The notes beneath the pieces are model-generated. The model saw nothing but the letters and a program-made list of their open reading frames with translations. It made no database searches and was not told the DNA's origin. DNA of 64,000 bases from Sophora flavescens (lineage: Eukaryota; Streptophyta; Magnoliopsida; Fabales; Fabaceae), in contig CM061065.1 in NCBI GenBank assembly GCA_030762895.1, forward strand, positions 62,128,200 to 62,192,199, in the 5' to 3' direction. This document shows positions 12,746-22,187 of the stretch, piece by piece. The position numbers and the translations under genes were made by a program. The first letter of the stretch is position 1. Each line of letters opens with the position of its first letter.

Positions 12746-12760
12746 GCCTATATATACTCC
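12746..12760 (+). promoter_or_regulatory. TATA-like element of the LTR
   Basis: CTATATATACTCC sits upstream of a pyrimidine-rich leader (CACTCACTCCTTCATTC), the usual layout of a plant LTR transcription start. Activity is inferred. Confidence 0.35.
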
Positions 12761-14280
12761 AAAACCGCAGCCCCTTCACTCACTCCTTCATTCTCTTCAT
12801 CTCTTCCATTTTTCTTCATTTTCTTTACAAAAACTCCATTGTTGATCCAAGAGCTCCATTGGAGAAGTTGCCAAGATCATCATCTTCTTCATACACTTGA
12901 GGTAATAGGATCATCCATGATCATCTCATCTCATCTCAAGATCATTTCTTTCCTATTTCATGGTTTTCATATACTTTGATCTAGAACTTTAAATAATTCT
13001 AGAAAATTGTAGAAAAAACATAAAAATGTGAAACCAATTTCTATGATCCTATTATGTCTCCTACTATTATTATCCAAGAGTATGTAATCAAAAACATTTT
13101 CCTTCCCAATTTTCTTTAAAAGGTCGAAACTGACTCAAGAAGTGGGTTTGTTGATGTTGTTTGATTTGTGAAATAGAATGATGGATTCAAGCTCACTAGC
13201 ACATATATGATTTATATCTAAGAGCTTAAGTTTAACTAAATTCTCTAACTTATTTTGCTACAAGAAGCCGAAACCCTAAGGGAAATATATTAAATTATTT
13301 TTGTTCAATCTTATGCTTATGATAATTTATATTGTCTCTATAATGCCTTAGCATCTTTAATACAAGAGATTAAAAAGTTTAAAAATCCCTAGCCTGTTTT
13401 TCTATATATGGCCGAAATTCAACTAAAAAGGGCTTGGATTATTTTGTTTCATATTTTCAAGTTATGACAATTTATCTAAGCTATCTAAGACTATAGGAAC
13501 TAGAATCCAAAAGATTTGAATGAGAAAAGAATCCTAACGCTATTTTGAATTAGGAGGCCGAAACCTAGCTATTTAGGTTAAGAGTAATTTTGTTAATTAA
13601 TTATAGTTGTGTTGTTTGGTTGAAGGAGAAATTGTTAAACTGAGGAACGTCGAGTTCAGGATTTTGGTGATAACTCAGGTGGGGGAAAGGATCACTCTGT
13701 CGTCGGAATCGATAAGTAGTATATTATATAATAATTTTGTAGGGTGGCCTAAACCCTACTAGTAATCGAGTAATCGACAATACCAAAATCACATTGAAAC
13801 ATTTTCTGTAAAACCAATGGTGATTCGGGGATTGTAGGTTTATCGACATTAGGTTGATTTTACAGTATTTGATGATGTCTGATTTTATGTTGTTGAATTT
13901 ACTGTGATACGCTGGTTGAGGTATTCCACTACATATGACGTATTATTTTTGGTGTTTGAATATTTTATGATATTGTGTTATGCATGACCTACCTGGTCTT
14001 TAGTACTATGCTTAGTTGATTGTAAGTGAGGATATATGTTGCTCGGAAGATTTGGTTTGGGTGAGAAAGTATCGGTGAATTTGAAGTGTCTAGCTTAACT
14101 TAATTATTTTAAACATTAAATGTGTCATAGAATGTGAGTCAAGGCTAGGATGGAAGCATGAGGCACTAGGTTGTTATTGATGAAATTCAGTGAGGTTCAT
14201 AAGTTGTATTGTGTTTGTAACCGTATGTTTGATACATACGAGGTCTGAAGTCCTTGTGGGATAGTCCAATGTTAGATTTA

Positions 14281-14551
14281 ATTCGTGCAACTATAGTGTC
14301 AATGCTTTGCTTGAGCACTCTCGAGGGAAAGAACCAGGGTGTGCACCGACTGTACCGTGCAACTATAATGTCATTGTATTACATGAGCATTCTTATCATA
14401 GATGATGTTGTGCACCGAATGTACCGTGCAGCTATAGTATCATTGCTATGCATGAGCACCCTTGATCCAGGGTGTGCACCGACTATGTCATGCAGCTATA
14501 GTGTCATTGCTTTGCATGAGCATTCTCACCATGAATAAGGGTGTGCACCGG
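14281..14551. repeat. tandem repeat, four units of 64-72 bp, inside the LTR
   Basis: Each unit carries a GTGCAACTATA / GTGCAGCTATA block, then ATTGC-TTGCATGAGCA and GGTGTGCACCGA. Units start near 14285, 14357, 14426 and 14490. The tandem repeat explains the 94-codon ORF at 14254-14538. Confidence 0.8.
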
Positions 14552-15279
14552 TTTCGGGGACGCGTCGCTTGGACGACGGACTAATATCCCTAATGGATAT
14601 GGGGAATTAGTGGCCACGTCATCATAAAGGTTTAGATTGTATGAGTTGAGAGTAGAGAGTGATATTGTTAATTGAGGATTTAGGTGGAGTTGGAGTGATG
14701 ATTGTTTGTGACTTTTATTATGTTATATACTATGACTCTTTTACGATTTTATGATGATAGAAATGTTTCTTATCTCATATATGCTTGCCCGTTGTATTTA
14801 TTTCTGATGTGATCATACGAGAAGACCCGAGGGAGGACCCAGTTGCTGAGGAATTAGTTGGAACTCTATATGAACCAGATGTGGGAGGACGAGCTATGGA
14901 TTCCAACAATGTAGTTTAGTGTCTAGGGCCAGTGAGTCTTATAAGACGTTTTGTTTTCTGCTATTAATAGTCTTTTTAAGATGCCTGTTAGGGATCCTAC
15001 TGACGGGATACACTAGACAATGTTTTAAATACTCTGATGCATAAACCTATGGTATGTATGTTATATATATGGTGTGTTGCTTTGAATTTTTCTTTTGATG
15101 TGTGTTTATAAGTTAAGTTTTAACTTTTACGTGTTTTAGAATACACGTTTAACGTTAAGCATGGGATTAAGTATTTAATCAAGAAGACTTTAATCTAATA
15201 AAACACAGGGCACAACGGGGTGTCTCATATAACATGTATAAACACATTAAGACTTATATATGAAAAATAGGGTGTTACA

Positions 15280-15985
15280 ATTCCACCCCCTTATAAAAAT
15301 TTCGTCTTCGAAATTTCTACTCACCTTGGTTATAAAGGTGTTCATACGCTTCCATCATCTTGATCTACAGCTCTCATGTAGAACTTTCCTCAGTAGCTCC
15401 ACTCCAAACAACTTTGACCAAAGGAATTTCCTTCTCTCTTAGCTGCTTAATCCTTCGATCCTCTACCCGAAGCGGTAGTACCTCAAAAGTTAAGTTCTCT
15501 TTTAACTGTATTGTATCGGGTACTATCACATGACTAGGATCATGAATGTACTTCATAAGTTAGGAAACAAGGAAAACATTGTGAAGATTGGACAAGAAAA
15601 AGGGTAAGGCTATTTGGTAAGCGACTTCGTCAACTCTTTTCAGAATTTGGTAAGGGCCAATAAATCTAAGAGCAAGTTTCCTCACTTTCATCACTCTATC
15701 AACCGTAGTTGTTGGAGTAACTCGCAAGAACACATGATCACCATCTTGGAAATTGAGAGTCTTCCTTTTCTTGTCATGATAACTCTTATGTCTAGTTTGT
15801 GCTACTCTCATATTATCCTAGATCAATCTCACTTTTTCTGTAGTCTCTTGCACTATTTCAGGTCCTAGCACAACATTCTCACCAGGTTCATTCCAACACA
15901 AAGGTGTCCTACATCTCCTCCCGTACAAAGCTTCATAGGGTGCCATCCCAATACTGGAATGGAAGCTGTTGTTGTAGGTGAACTA
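15280..15985 (-). pseudogene. Tekay integrase C-terminus and chromodomain
   Basis: The minus-strand frame starts FTYNNSFHSSIGMAPYEALY and continues with WNEPGENVVLGPEIVQETTE and a stop. It then reads VAQTRHKSYHDKKRKTLNF, GDHVFLRVTPTT and FIGPYQILKRVDEVAYQIAL, the integrase C-terminal GPY/F module. The chromodomain-like part follows as RRIKQLREKEIPLVKVVW, a fold that steers integration to marked chromatin. Several stops break it. The polypurine tract TAAGGGGGTGGAAT lies at the lower end. Confidence 0.85.
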
Positions 15986-16220
15986 TGACACCCGAGGCTG
16001 ATGAGGGCGGGGAGTGGTCGTCGGTGCAAGAAGTCATGGACACGGAGCGACTCCTGGGAGGCTTATAGGTGGAGGGATACATGAATGAACCGATTACACA
16101 CCCCAATAAGAGGGATCCTGAGTCTGTGTAGGTATGAGACTATATAGTTGAGGATGACTTATATGAATTGATTGGTACTACCTATACAAACAAGATGCAT
16201 GTTCTTTTCGGTAGGCTATC

Positions 16221-16290
16221 ACTTAATAACTCCACAACTAAGCGTGCTTGACTTGGAGAAATTCTGGGATGGGTAACCTCCTAGGAAGTT
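16221..16290 (+). promoter_or_regulatory. 5S rRNA-like internal promoter in Cassandra LTR (copy 1)
   Basis: ACTCCACAACTAAGCGTGCT and GGGATGGGTAACCTCCTAGG align with the A-box and C-box parts of plant 5S rRNA, in the right order and spacing. TFIIIA/Pol III recruitment is known for 5S genes and proposed for Cassandra; activity here is inferred. Confidence 0.75.
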
Positions 16291-16651
16291 TTACTAGGAA
16301 GCGTGTGAGTGAGGACAAAACACACTGAAAAGACCCGTGTTGGTTTGTGGGGACAGTCGTCAATCCATAGAGCAGCCAGGGATGTTACAAATGGTATCAA
16401 AGCGGAACCTCTCTTAGAACGATATGGTTCGAGGAGGAACCAAGTGAAGCTGGTGGGCATGTGACACCAGAGGCATGGACAAGGAGTGGCTCCTGGCAGG
16501 ATTATAGGCGGAGGGATACATGAATGAACCGATTACACACCCGAATGAGAGGGATCCTGAGACTGTGTAGGTATAAGACTATACAGTTGAGGATGACTTA
16601 TATGAATTGATTGGGACTACCTATACAAACAAGACGTGTCTTCTTTTCGGG

Positions 16652-16730
16652 AGCCCAAAACTTAAGAACTCCACAGTTAAGCATGCTTGACTTGGAGCAA
16701 TTATGGGATGGGTGACTTCCTGATAAGTTT
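16652..16730 (+). promoter_or_regulatory. 5S rRNA-like segment in Cassandra LTR (copy 2)
   Basis: AACTCCACAGTTAAGCATGC and GGGATGGGTGACTTCCTG match the 5S A-box and C-box. The A-box here is closer to 5S consensus than in copy 1, while the C-box has a C to T change. Confidence 0.75.
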
Positions 16731-16821
16731 TCCCAGGATGCGTGTGAGTGATGACAAGCATGCTGAAAAAGTCCGTGTTGGTTTGTGGGGACATTCATCA
16801 ATCCATAAAGTAGACAAGGAT

Positions 16822-17547
16822 ACATGAATGAACCGATTACACACCCGAATGAGAGGGATCCTGAGACTATTTGGAGTTCTTAAGTGATGGGCTACCAAAA
16901 AGAAGATTAATCTTGTTAGTATAGGTAGTACCAATAGAGCCATCTAGTTTTTAACTTCCAAAGGACAATATCCTCATTTGAAAAAGCTTGGACAACAAGC
17001 ATAGAATACGTTTCTAGCCATATACTGAGCCAATTTCTATGATAGGCAACACTTGTGCGGATGGTCTAGCTAGTTAGGGTTTAAGTCATGGTAGCTTTAT
17101 ATGGTGGGATCTAGTGCCTTCTTTCATTCTGGAAAATTTTAATAGGAATAGATTCTTCTTTCCTAATTTCATATTTTGTTGACACATGGGTTTTAGCATA
17201 ATGTCCCCCCATGAACTTGTATTTTGTTTTTTTGTTTTTTTCTAATAAATTTAAGGGTGATGCAAATGATTGTTAAGTCTATGTGTGCCAACATAGACTT
17301 GGATGTCTAGTCTCAAATTGATGCATTAGCACTCTTTTGGCTTAAAAAAAGGTAGTACCAATTAATTCATATAATCCATCCTCAACTGTATAGTCCCATA
17401 CCTACAAAATCTCAAGATCTCTCTCATTCCGGTGTGTAATCGGTTCACTCATGTGTCCCTCCACCTAGAAGCCTGTCAAGAGCCGCTCCTTGTCTGTGCC
17501 TTCTTGCACGGGCGAACACTCCCTGCCCTCGTCAGCCCCGGGTGTCA
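16822..17547 (-). mobile_element. Cassandra LTR fragments, fold-back junction, LINE-interrupted
   Basis: A short plus-oriented LTR piece (about 16812-16867) meets an inverted LTR piece (16868-16935) head to head. The inverted LTR resumes at 17351 and runs to 17547, where it ends in the reverse of TGACACC. The gap between is the LINE at 16936-17350. So this was one minus-strand LTR, truncated in its 5S part, then split by the LINE. Confidence 0.75.
16936..17350 (+). mobile_element. 5'-truncated LINE with poly(A) and 12-bp target duplication
   Basis: The insert ends in a short A tract (17344-17350). Identical 12-mers GGTAGTACCAAT flank it at 16924-16935 and 17351-17362. One frame encodes NTCADGLAS, a stop, then LSHGSFIWWDLVPSFIL, which matches the C-terminal end of the RNase H domain found in plant L1 elements. 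Target duplication, tail and truncation are the expected products of target-primed reverse transcription. Confidence 0.87.
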
Positions 17548-17553
17548 CATGTT

Positions 17554-17946
17554 TGTAACATCCCCGACTGCTTTATGGATTGATAACTGTCCCCACAAAC
17601 CAACACGGGTCTTTTCAGCATACTTTGTCCCCACTCACACGCTTCCTAGGAAAACTTCCCAGGAGGTCATTCATCCAAGAATTGCTCCAAGTCAAGCACT
17701 CTTAACTGTGGAGTTCTTAAGTGATGGGCTACCGAAAAGAAGATGCATCTTGTTGGTATAGGTAGTACCAATCAATTCATATAAGCCATCGTCAACTGTA
17801 TAGTCCCATACCTACACAGTCTCAGGATCCTTCTTATTCTGGTGTGTGTAATCGGTTCATTCATGTGTCCCTCCGCCTAGAAGCCTGCCAGGAGCCGCTC
17901 CTTGTCCGTGCCTTCTTGCTCCGGTGACCATTCCCCACCCTCATCG
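17554..17946 (-). mobile_element. Cassandra LTR, minus strand
   Basis: Read on the minus strand it ends with GGGGATGTTACA at 17554. The 5S-like segment is at 17649-17732. Its 5' end is cut at about 17946, where a foreign LTR fragment begins. It lies six bases from the LTR ending at 17547, with no internal domain between, as though a deletion joined two LTRs. Confidence 0.8.
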
Positions 17947-18356
17947 CTAACTGCTTCCATGCCATTATGTTGATATATATGTTTCTTACTCCCCGTCTTC
18001 TGTTGTTTGTTTGCATGTATCTTTTTGGATATGCAGAGGACGTGAGCAGCTTGCTGAGGAATGACTTTAAGGAGTCGCTACTCGTAGTTTAGTTTATGTT
18101 CAGTTTTAGTTTGTTTATCTGAGTTGTTTTATCGGATTGGTTATACCAGCTCTGTAATGTGACATCGGGGTTGGGTTCGTTGTATGTTTCCTTTTATGTT
18201 TCTTTTAAATAATGTTTTAGTTTTTCCGCGTTGAAGTTTATGTTACAATGCGGCAGCCTCTGCCCGGTTTTTATTATTATGATATAATATGCAAGTTTTC
18301 TCTTTCTTTTATATCTTTTACGTTTTATGAATACATGCGGGGTAGAGGGTGTCACA
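17947..18356 (+). repeat. 3' end of a Tekay-type LTR
   Basis: It contains GAGGAATGACTTTAAGGAGT and GTGACATCGGGGTTGGG, which also occur near 52770-52910 in the 3' LTR of the element at 27763-53090. It ends GGGTGTCACA. The 5' part of the LTR is absent. Confidence 0.7.
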
Positions 18357-18363
18357 TTTAGTG

Positions 18364-18423
18364 GTGACCCATGTTGGTTTGTGGGGACAGTCGTCAATCC
18401 ATAGAGCAGCTAGGGATGTTACA
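18364..18423 (+). mobile_element. Cassandra LTR 3' fragment
   Basis: Sixty bases match the last part of the LTR at 15986-16389 (GTTGGTTTGTGGGGACAGTC through GATGTTACA). It marks the edge where the Tekay integrase resumes. Confidence 0.75.
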
Positions 18424-19837
18424 TGAACACTATCAGGGGCAAAAACTTGTCCCAAACTACCTAACTTCTCTAGCACACAAGCTCTCAACAAGTCCTCTAA
18501 GGATTGGATGGTTCTCTCAGACTGACCGTCTGTCTGAGGGTGATAAGCTGAACTCAATCTGAGCTTTGTCCCTAAAACGTCATACAAACTATTCCAGAAC
18601 CTAGAGGTAAATCTAGGGTCTCTATCTGACACTATGCTAGATGGCACACTATGTAGTCTAACTACCTCCCATATATACAGCCAAGTCAACTTCTCTAGTG
18701 GGTATTCCATGTTCATAGGGATGAAGTGAGCAAATTTAGTCAACCTATCCACAACAACTCATATAGCATCACAACCAGCTGGAGTCCTAGGGAGTCCAGA
18801 CACAAAATCCATAGAGATACTATCTTATTTCCATTCTGGGATACTCAAAGGTTGCATCTTACCTGAAGGCTTCTGGTGTTCTATTTTAGCCTTTTGGCAT
18901 ACTATGCACGCATAGATAAACTCAGCTACATCCTTTTTCATTCTAGGCCACCAAAACACACGCTTCAGATCCTGGTACATCTTAGTGGCACCTGGGTGAA
19001 CACTCAAACCACTCCTTTGTCCTTCCTCAAGGATCAACTTCCTAAGCTCTGGTGCGTCGGGTATACAAACTCTGTCTTGAAACCTCAAAACTCCATCAGC
19101 TCCTTCCTTAAAACTAAGGTTTATATCCTGAGCAAGCAACTCTTTTTGACTTAAGTGGTATACATCTATCTTTTGATCTTCTCTAATCTGATCCATCAAA
19201 CTGTTGGTAATCTTCAACGTTCCAAGCCTAATGCTCTTAGGGGTGACTTCACAAGCTAAGCTCAAGTCTCTAAACGCCTCAATCAAATCCATCTCTCTGA
19301 CCATCAAGGGTGAAATACATAATGTCATTCTACATAAGGCATATGCCACTACATTGGCTTTTCCTGGGTGGCAGCTCAACTCAAAATCATAATCCTTAAG
19401 AAATTCCATCCACCTACGTTGCCTCATATTTAACTCCTTTTGGTCAAACAAATATTTCAAACTCTTATGATCACTAAAGTCCTCAAACCTTTCTCCATAA
19501 AGATAATGCCTCCAGATCCTTAAGGCAAACACTATAGCTCCTAATTCCAAATGATGGGTAGGGTAATTCTTCTCATGGGTTTTCAACTTCCTAGAGACAT
19601 AGGCTACTACCTTACCATTCTGCATTAATACTCCACCTAAACCTTGCTTAGAAGCATCGCAGTACTCTATGAAAGGCTTACTAGGATTGCACAAAACTAA
19701 CACTGGTGAAGATGTTAACTTTTCCTTTAAGGTTTGGAAACTTTCCTCACACCTAGAGTCCCACACAAAGAGCTGCCCTTTCTTGGTAAGGCAGGTCAAA
19801 GGTAAAGCTATCTTAGAGAACCCTTTTGTGAACTTCG
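18424..19837 (-). pseudogene. Tekay RNase H and integrase
   Basis: From 19837 the frame reads KGFSKIALPLTCLTKK, then RNase H: EYCDASKQGLGGVL (first Asp), LELGAIVFALRIWRHYLYG (Glu), FSDHKSLKYLF (Asp) and NVVAYALCR, where the fourth Asp of the usual NVVADALSR is Tyr. Integrase follows with SGLSVHPGATKMYQDLK, ACIVCQKAK, MDFVSGLP, VSDRDPRFTSRFW and QSERTIQSLEDLLRA, so the D, D and E positions are visible. Two stops (after SIPEWK and before VVVDRLTK) replace Trp codons. The frame is cut at 18424 by the Cassandra block and its continuation is at 15985. Confidence 0.88.
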
Positions 19838-21524
19838 AGGATGGTTTGTGTCCAAAGATCAAGCAAGCCATCAGTTATCAGGAGATTCGTGTATTTCTGA
19901 TCTTGGTTTATTAGTGTAGGATCTTCGAGGATGCCTACAAATCCATAGTGGCAAAGTACAAGAGTTCAGATGTTCGGGGCAGCAGGAAGAATGATCAGAA
20001 GGACAAGGGAAAGCAGCATCTAGCTCCAGTTGGCCGGGACTTCAAGCAGGGTGGCAAGAAGCCACGATTCTCTACAAACAGGTTCAGGAATTGGGATTCT
20101 TCTGCTCCTAGGCCCATCTGATGCGCAAGTGCGGAAAGGATCATCTCACCACTCAGTGCAAGGAGACTGATGTCATCTGCTTCAAGTGTCAAAAGTTTGG
20201 CCACATCAGCCGAGAGTGTGGAGAGACAAAGTCAGCACCACAAAGTGCTAGCAAGAATTAGAGTTCCCAATCCAATCGAATGAAGAGCAGTGGGAAAGTA
20301 TATACTCTTAGTGGAGTTGAGGCCTCTAAATTCGAGGACTTGATCCAAGGTATGTGCCTTATTGATGGAACTCTTTTAGCTGTTTTGTTTGATTTGGGTG
20401 CGGCTCACTTGCTTATATCACATGACTGTGTCAAGAGTCTTAAATTGCATGTGATTGTGATTTAATGGTCGCTACACCCACAAATAAGCTTGTCCTTACT
20501 TCATATGCATGTGATTCTTGGTATGGACTGGCTATCTTCCAACCACGTCCTCTTAAACTGCTTCGATAAAACAATCATTTTAGGAACTCTAGTGGAGTCT
20601 AAGGACCCAAGATTTCTCTCTGCTAACCAAGTTAAGGCTTCTATGATAGAAGAGGCCAAAGTTTACATGATGCTATCTTCCCTGGAAGTATAAAGCAAGC
20701 CTGATGTTGGGAATGTGCCAATAGTGAGAGAGTTTCTGGAAGTGTTCCCTGGGGATGTTTACAACTTACCCCCTGAAAGGGATGTGGAGTTTGTCATAGA
20801 CTTAGTGCCGGTAACGGGACCTATATCCATTGCACCTTATAGGATGTCTCCTCTAGAACTAGCAGAGTTAAAGAAACAGTTGGAGGAGCTGATTTAGAAA
20901 TAGTTCATTAGGCCTAGCGTGTCCCCATGGGGTGCGCCAGTGTTGTTGGTGAAGAAGAAGGATGGCAGCATGAGGTTGTGTGTCAACTATAGGCAACTCA
21001 ACAAAGTGACAGTTAAGAACAGGTATCCCCTCCCTAGGATTGAAGATCTTATGGACCAGTTGAAAAGAGCTTGTGTTTTCTCCAAGATACATTTGAGGTC
21101 AGGATACCATCAAGTCCGGGTTAAGTCTGAAGACATTCCGAAGACTGCGTTTAGAACACGTTATGATGACTATGAGTATTTGGTTATGCCCTTTGGTGCG
21201 ACTAATAATCCTGCTGTGTTCATGGATTATATGAACAAGACCTTCAACCCTTACTTGGATAAGTTCGTGGTGGTTTTCATAGATGACATATTAGTGTACT
21301 CCAAGATCAAGGAGGATCATGAGGAACACTTGAGTGTAGTCTTGCAGACTCTTAAAGAGAAGCAATTGTATGCTAAGTTGTCTAAGTACGAGTTTTGGTT
21401 AGAAGAGGTGAATTTCTTAGGACATGTCATCTCTATAGGAGGGATAGTCGTGATTCCGGCTAAGGTAGAGACTGTGCTCCACTAAGAAGCACCAAAGTCA
21501 GTAACCGAGATTAGGACATATTGA
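19838..21524 (+). pseudogene. Tekay gag C-terminus, protease and RT (inverted block)
   Basis: This block codes on the plus strand although its neighbours code on the minus strand. It opens with gag (IKQAISYQEIRVF), then two zinc knuckles: one starting CAKCGKDH after a stop near 20120, and CFKCQKFGHISREC near 20180. The protease-like part has LFDLGAAHLLIS, with Leu where the D-[ST]-G-A active site has Ser or Thr. RT begins PPERDVEFVIDLVPVTGPIS and runs to GHVISIGGI. In RT, the motif A aspartate is His (FSKIHLRSGYHQ for FSKIDLRSGYHQ) while FIDDILVYSK is kept. Stops occur at 20465, 20693 and 20897. The end SVTEIRTY would normally be followed by the RNase H start found at 19837 on the other strand. 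Confidence 0.87.
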
Positions 21525-21703
21525 TAAAGCGTGTAGTAACGAGCATCTCCTCGAACTTCACAACATATTCCCCCCCGCGGGCATATTCCTTTTCTTCAAA
21601 GCTAAGAACTCAATCTCCTTCTTGTCGCGGATGTCAGCCGGAAAGTACTTCTCCAAGAACTTGTCCTTGAAGGCATTCCAAGTAACCACTGTACCCTCAG
21701 CTT
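21525..21703 (-). pseudogene. Tekay gag fragment
   Basis: Minus strand reads VVTWNAFKDKFLEKYFPADI and RDKKEIEFLALKKRNM, the core of the Retrotrans_gag domain. It stops at about 21550. A Cassandra LTR begins six bases above its upper end, so the gag N-terminus is lost. Confidence 0.8.
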
Positions 21704-21708
21704 AAATG

Positions 21709-22187
21709 TGACACCTGGGGCCGACGAGGGCGTGGAGTGGTCGCCGGTACAAGAAGGCACGAACAAGGAGCAGCTCCTGGCAGGCTTCTAGGCAGAGGGA
21801 CACATGATTGAATCGATTACACACTGGCATGAGAGGGATCCTGAGACTGTGTAGGTATTGGAATATACAGTTGAGTATGACTTATATGAATTGATTGGTA
21901 CTACTTATACTAACAAGATGCATCTTCTTTTCGGTAGCCCATCACTTAAGAACTCCACAGTTAAGCGTACTTAACTTGGAGCAATTTTGGGATGGATGAC
22001 CTCCTGGGAAGTTTTCCCACGAAGCATGTGAGTGAAGACAAAGCATGCTGAAAAGACTCGTGTTGGTCTGTGGGGTAAGTCGTCAATCCATATAGCAGTC
22101 AGGGATGTCCCAAATGGTATCAAAGCAGTACCTCTTCCAGTAAGGTGTGGTTAGGGGACAAACCAAGCAGAAGCTGGTGGGCACTAA
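21709..22187 (+). mobile_element. Cassandra LTR with primer site and internal domain
   Basis: The LTR is 21709-22112, beginning TGACACCTGGGG. Its 5S-like segment is at 21936-22013 (AACTCCACAGTTAAGCGTAC, GGATGACCTCCTGGGAAG). The primer site TGGTATCAAAGC is at 22115 and the internal domain ends in AGAAGCTGGTGGGCA near 22182. The 3' LTR is missing: the end of another element's LTR starts at 22188. Confidence 0.85.

Larger units (their letters stand above)
11843..15279 (+). repeat. Tekay/Del-type LTR, 3.4 kb
   Basis: It begins TGTAACAACCTG and ends GGGTGTTACA. The first 350 bp match the LTR at 22188-25210 read in reverse, including GGTCTGTGTTTTTACT, so they are one family. The decayed gag-pol on its left and a plus-strand polypurine tract at 11822-11842 make it that element's 3' LTR. 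Its right end touches the polypurine tract of an opposite-strand element (see 15280). It contains the 14281-14551 tandem repeat and a TATA-like CCTATATATACTCC near 12746. Confidence 0.75.
15986..16821 (+). mobile_element. Cassandra TRIM element with 5S rRNA-like LTRs
   Basis: The 5' LTR (15986-16389) begins TGACACCCGAGG and ends GGGATGTTACA. A primer site TGGTATCAAAGC follows at 16392. The internal domain is only about 72 bp and ends in GAAGCTGGTGGGCA. A 3' LTR begins at 16462 and is cut at about 16821. Cassandra is a small non-coding LTR element known for 5S rRNA sequence in its LTR, and both LTRs here have that segment. It sits inside the Tekay integrase. Confidence 0.85.
15280..21703 (-). 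mobile_element. Tekay/Del-like chromovirus, rearranged and invaded
   Basis: On the minus strand the parts run: gag (21703-21525), an inverted block with gag zinc knuckles, protease and RT (21524-19838, coding on the plus strand), RNase H and integrase (19837-18424), a foreign block (18423-15986), then integrase C-terminus and chromodomain (15985-15280) ending in a polypurine tract. The pieces complement each other along one gag-pol, so I read this as a single element changed by one internal inversion and later insertions. Confidence 0.75.

Noticed and set aside
16221..16290. A true 5S rRNA gene
   Set aside because: Only the A-box and C-box parts match, the 5' third of 5S is absent, and the segment repeats within LTRs bounded by TGACACC and TTACA. 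It is the Cassandra LTR.
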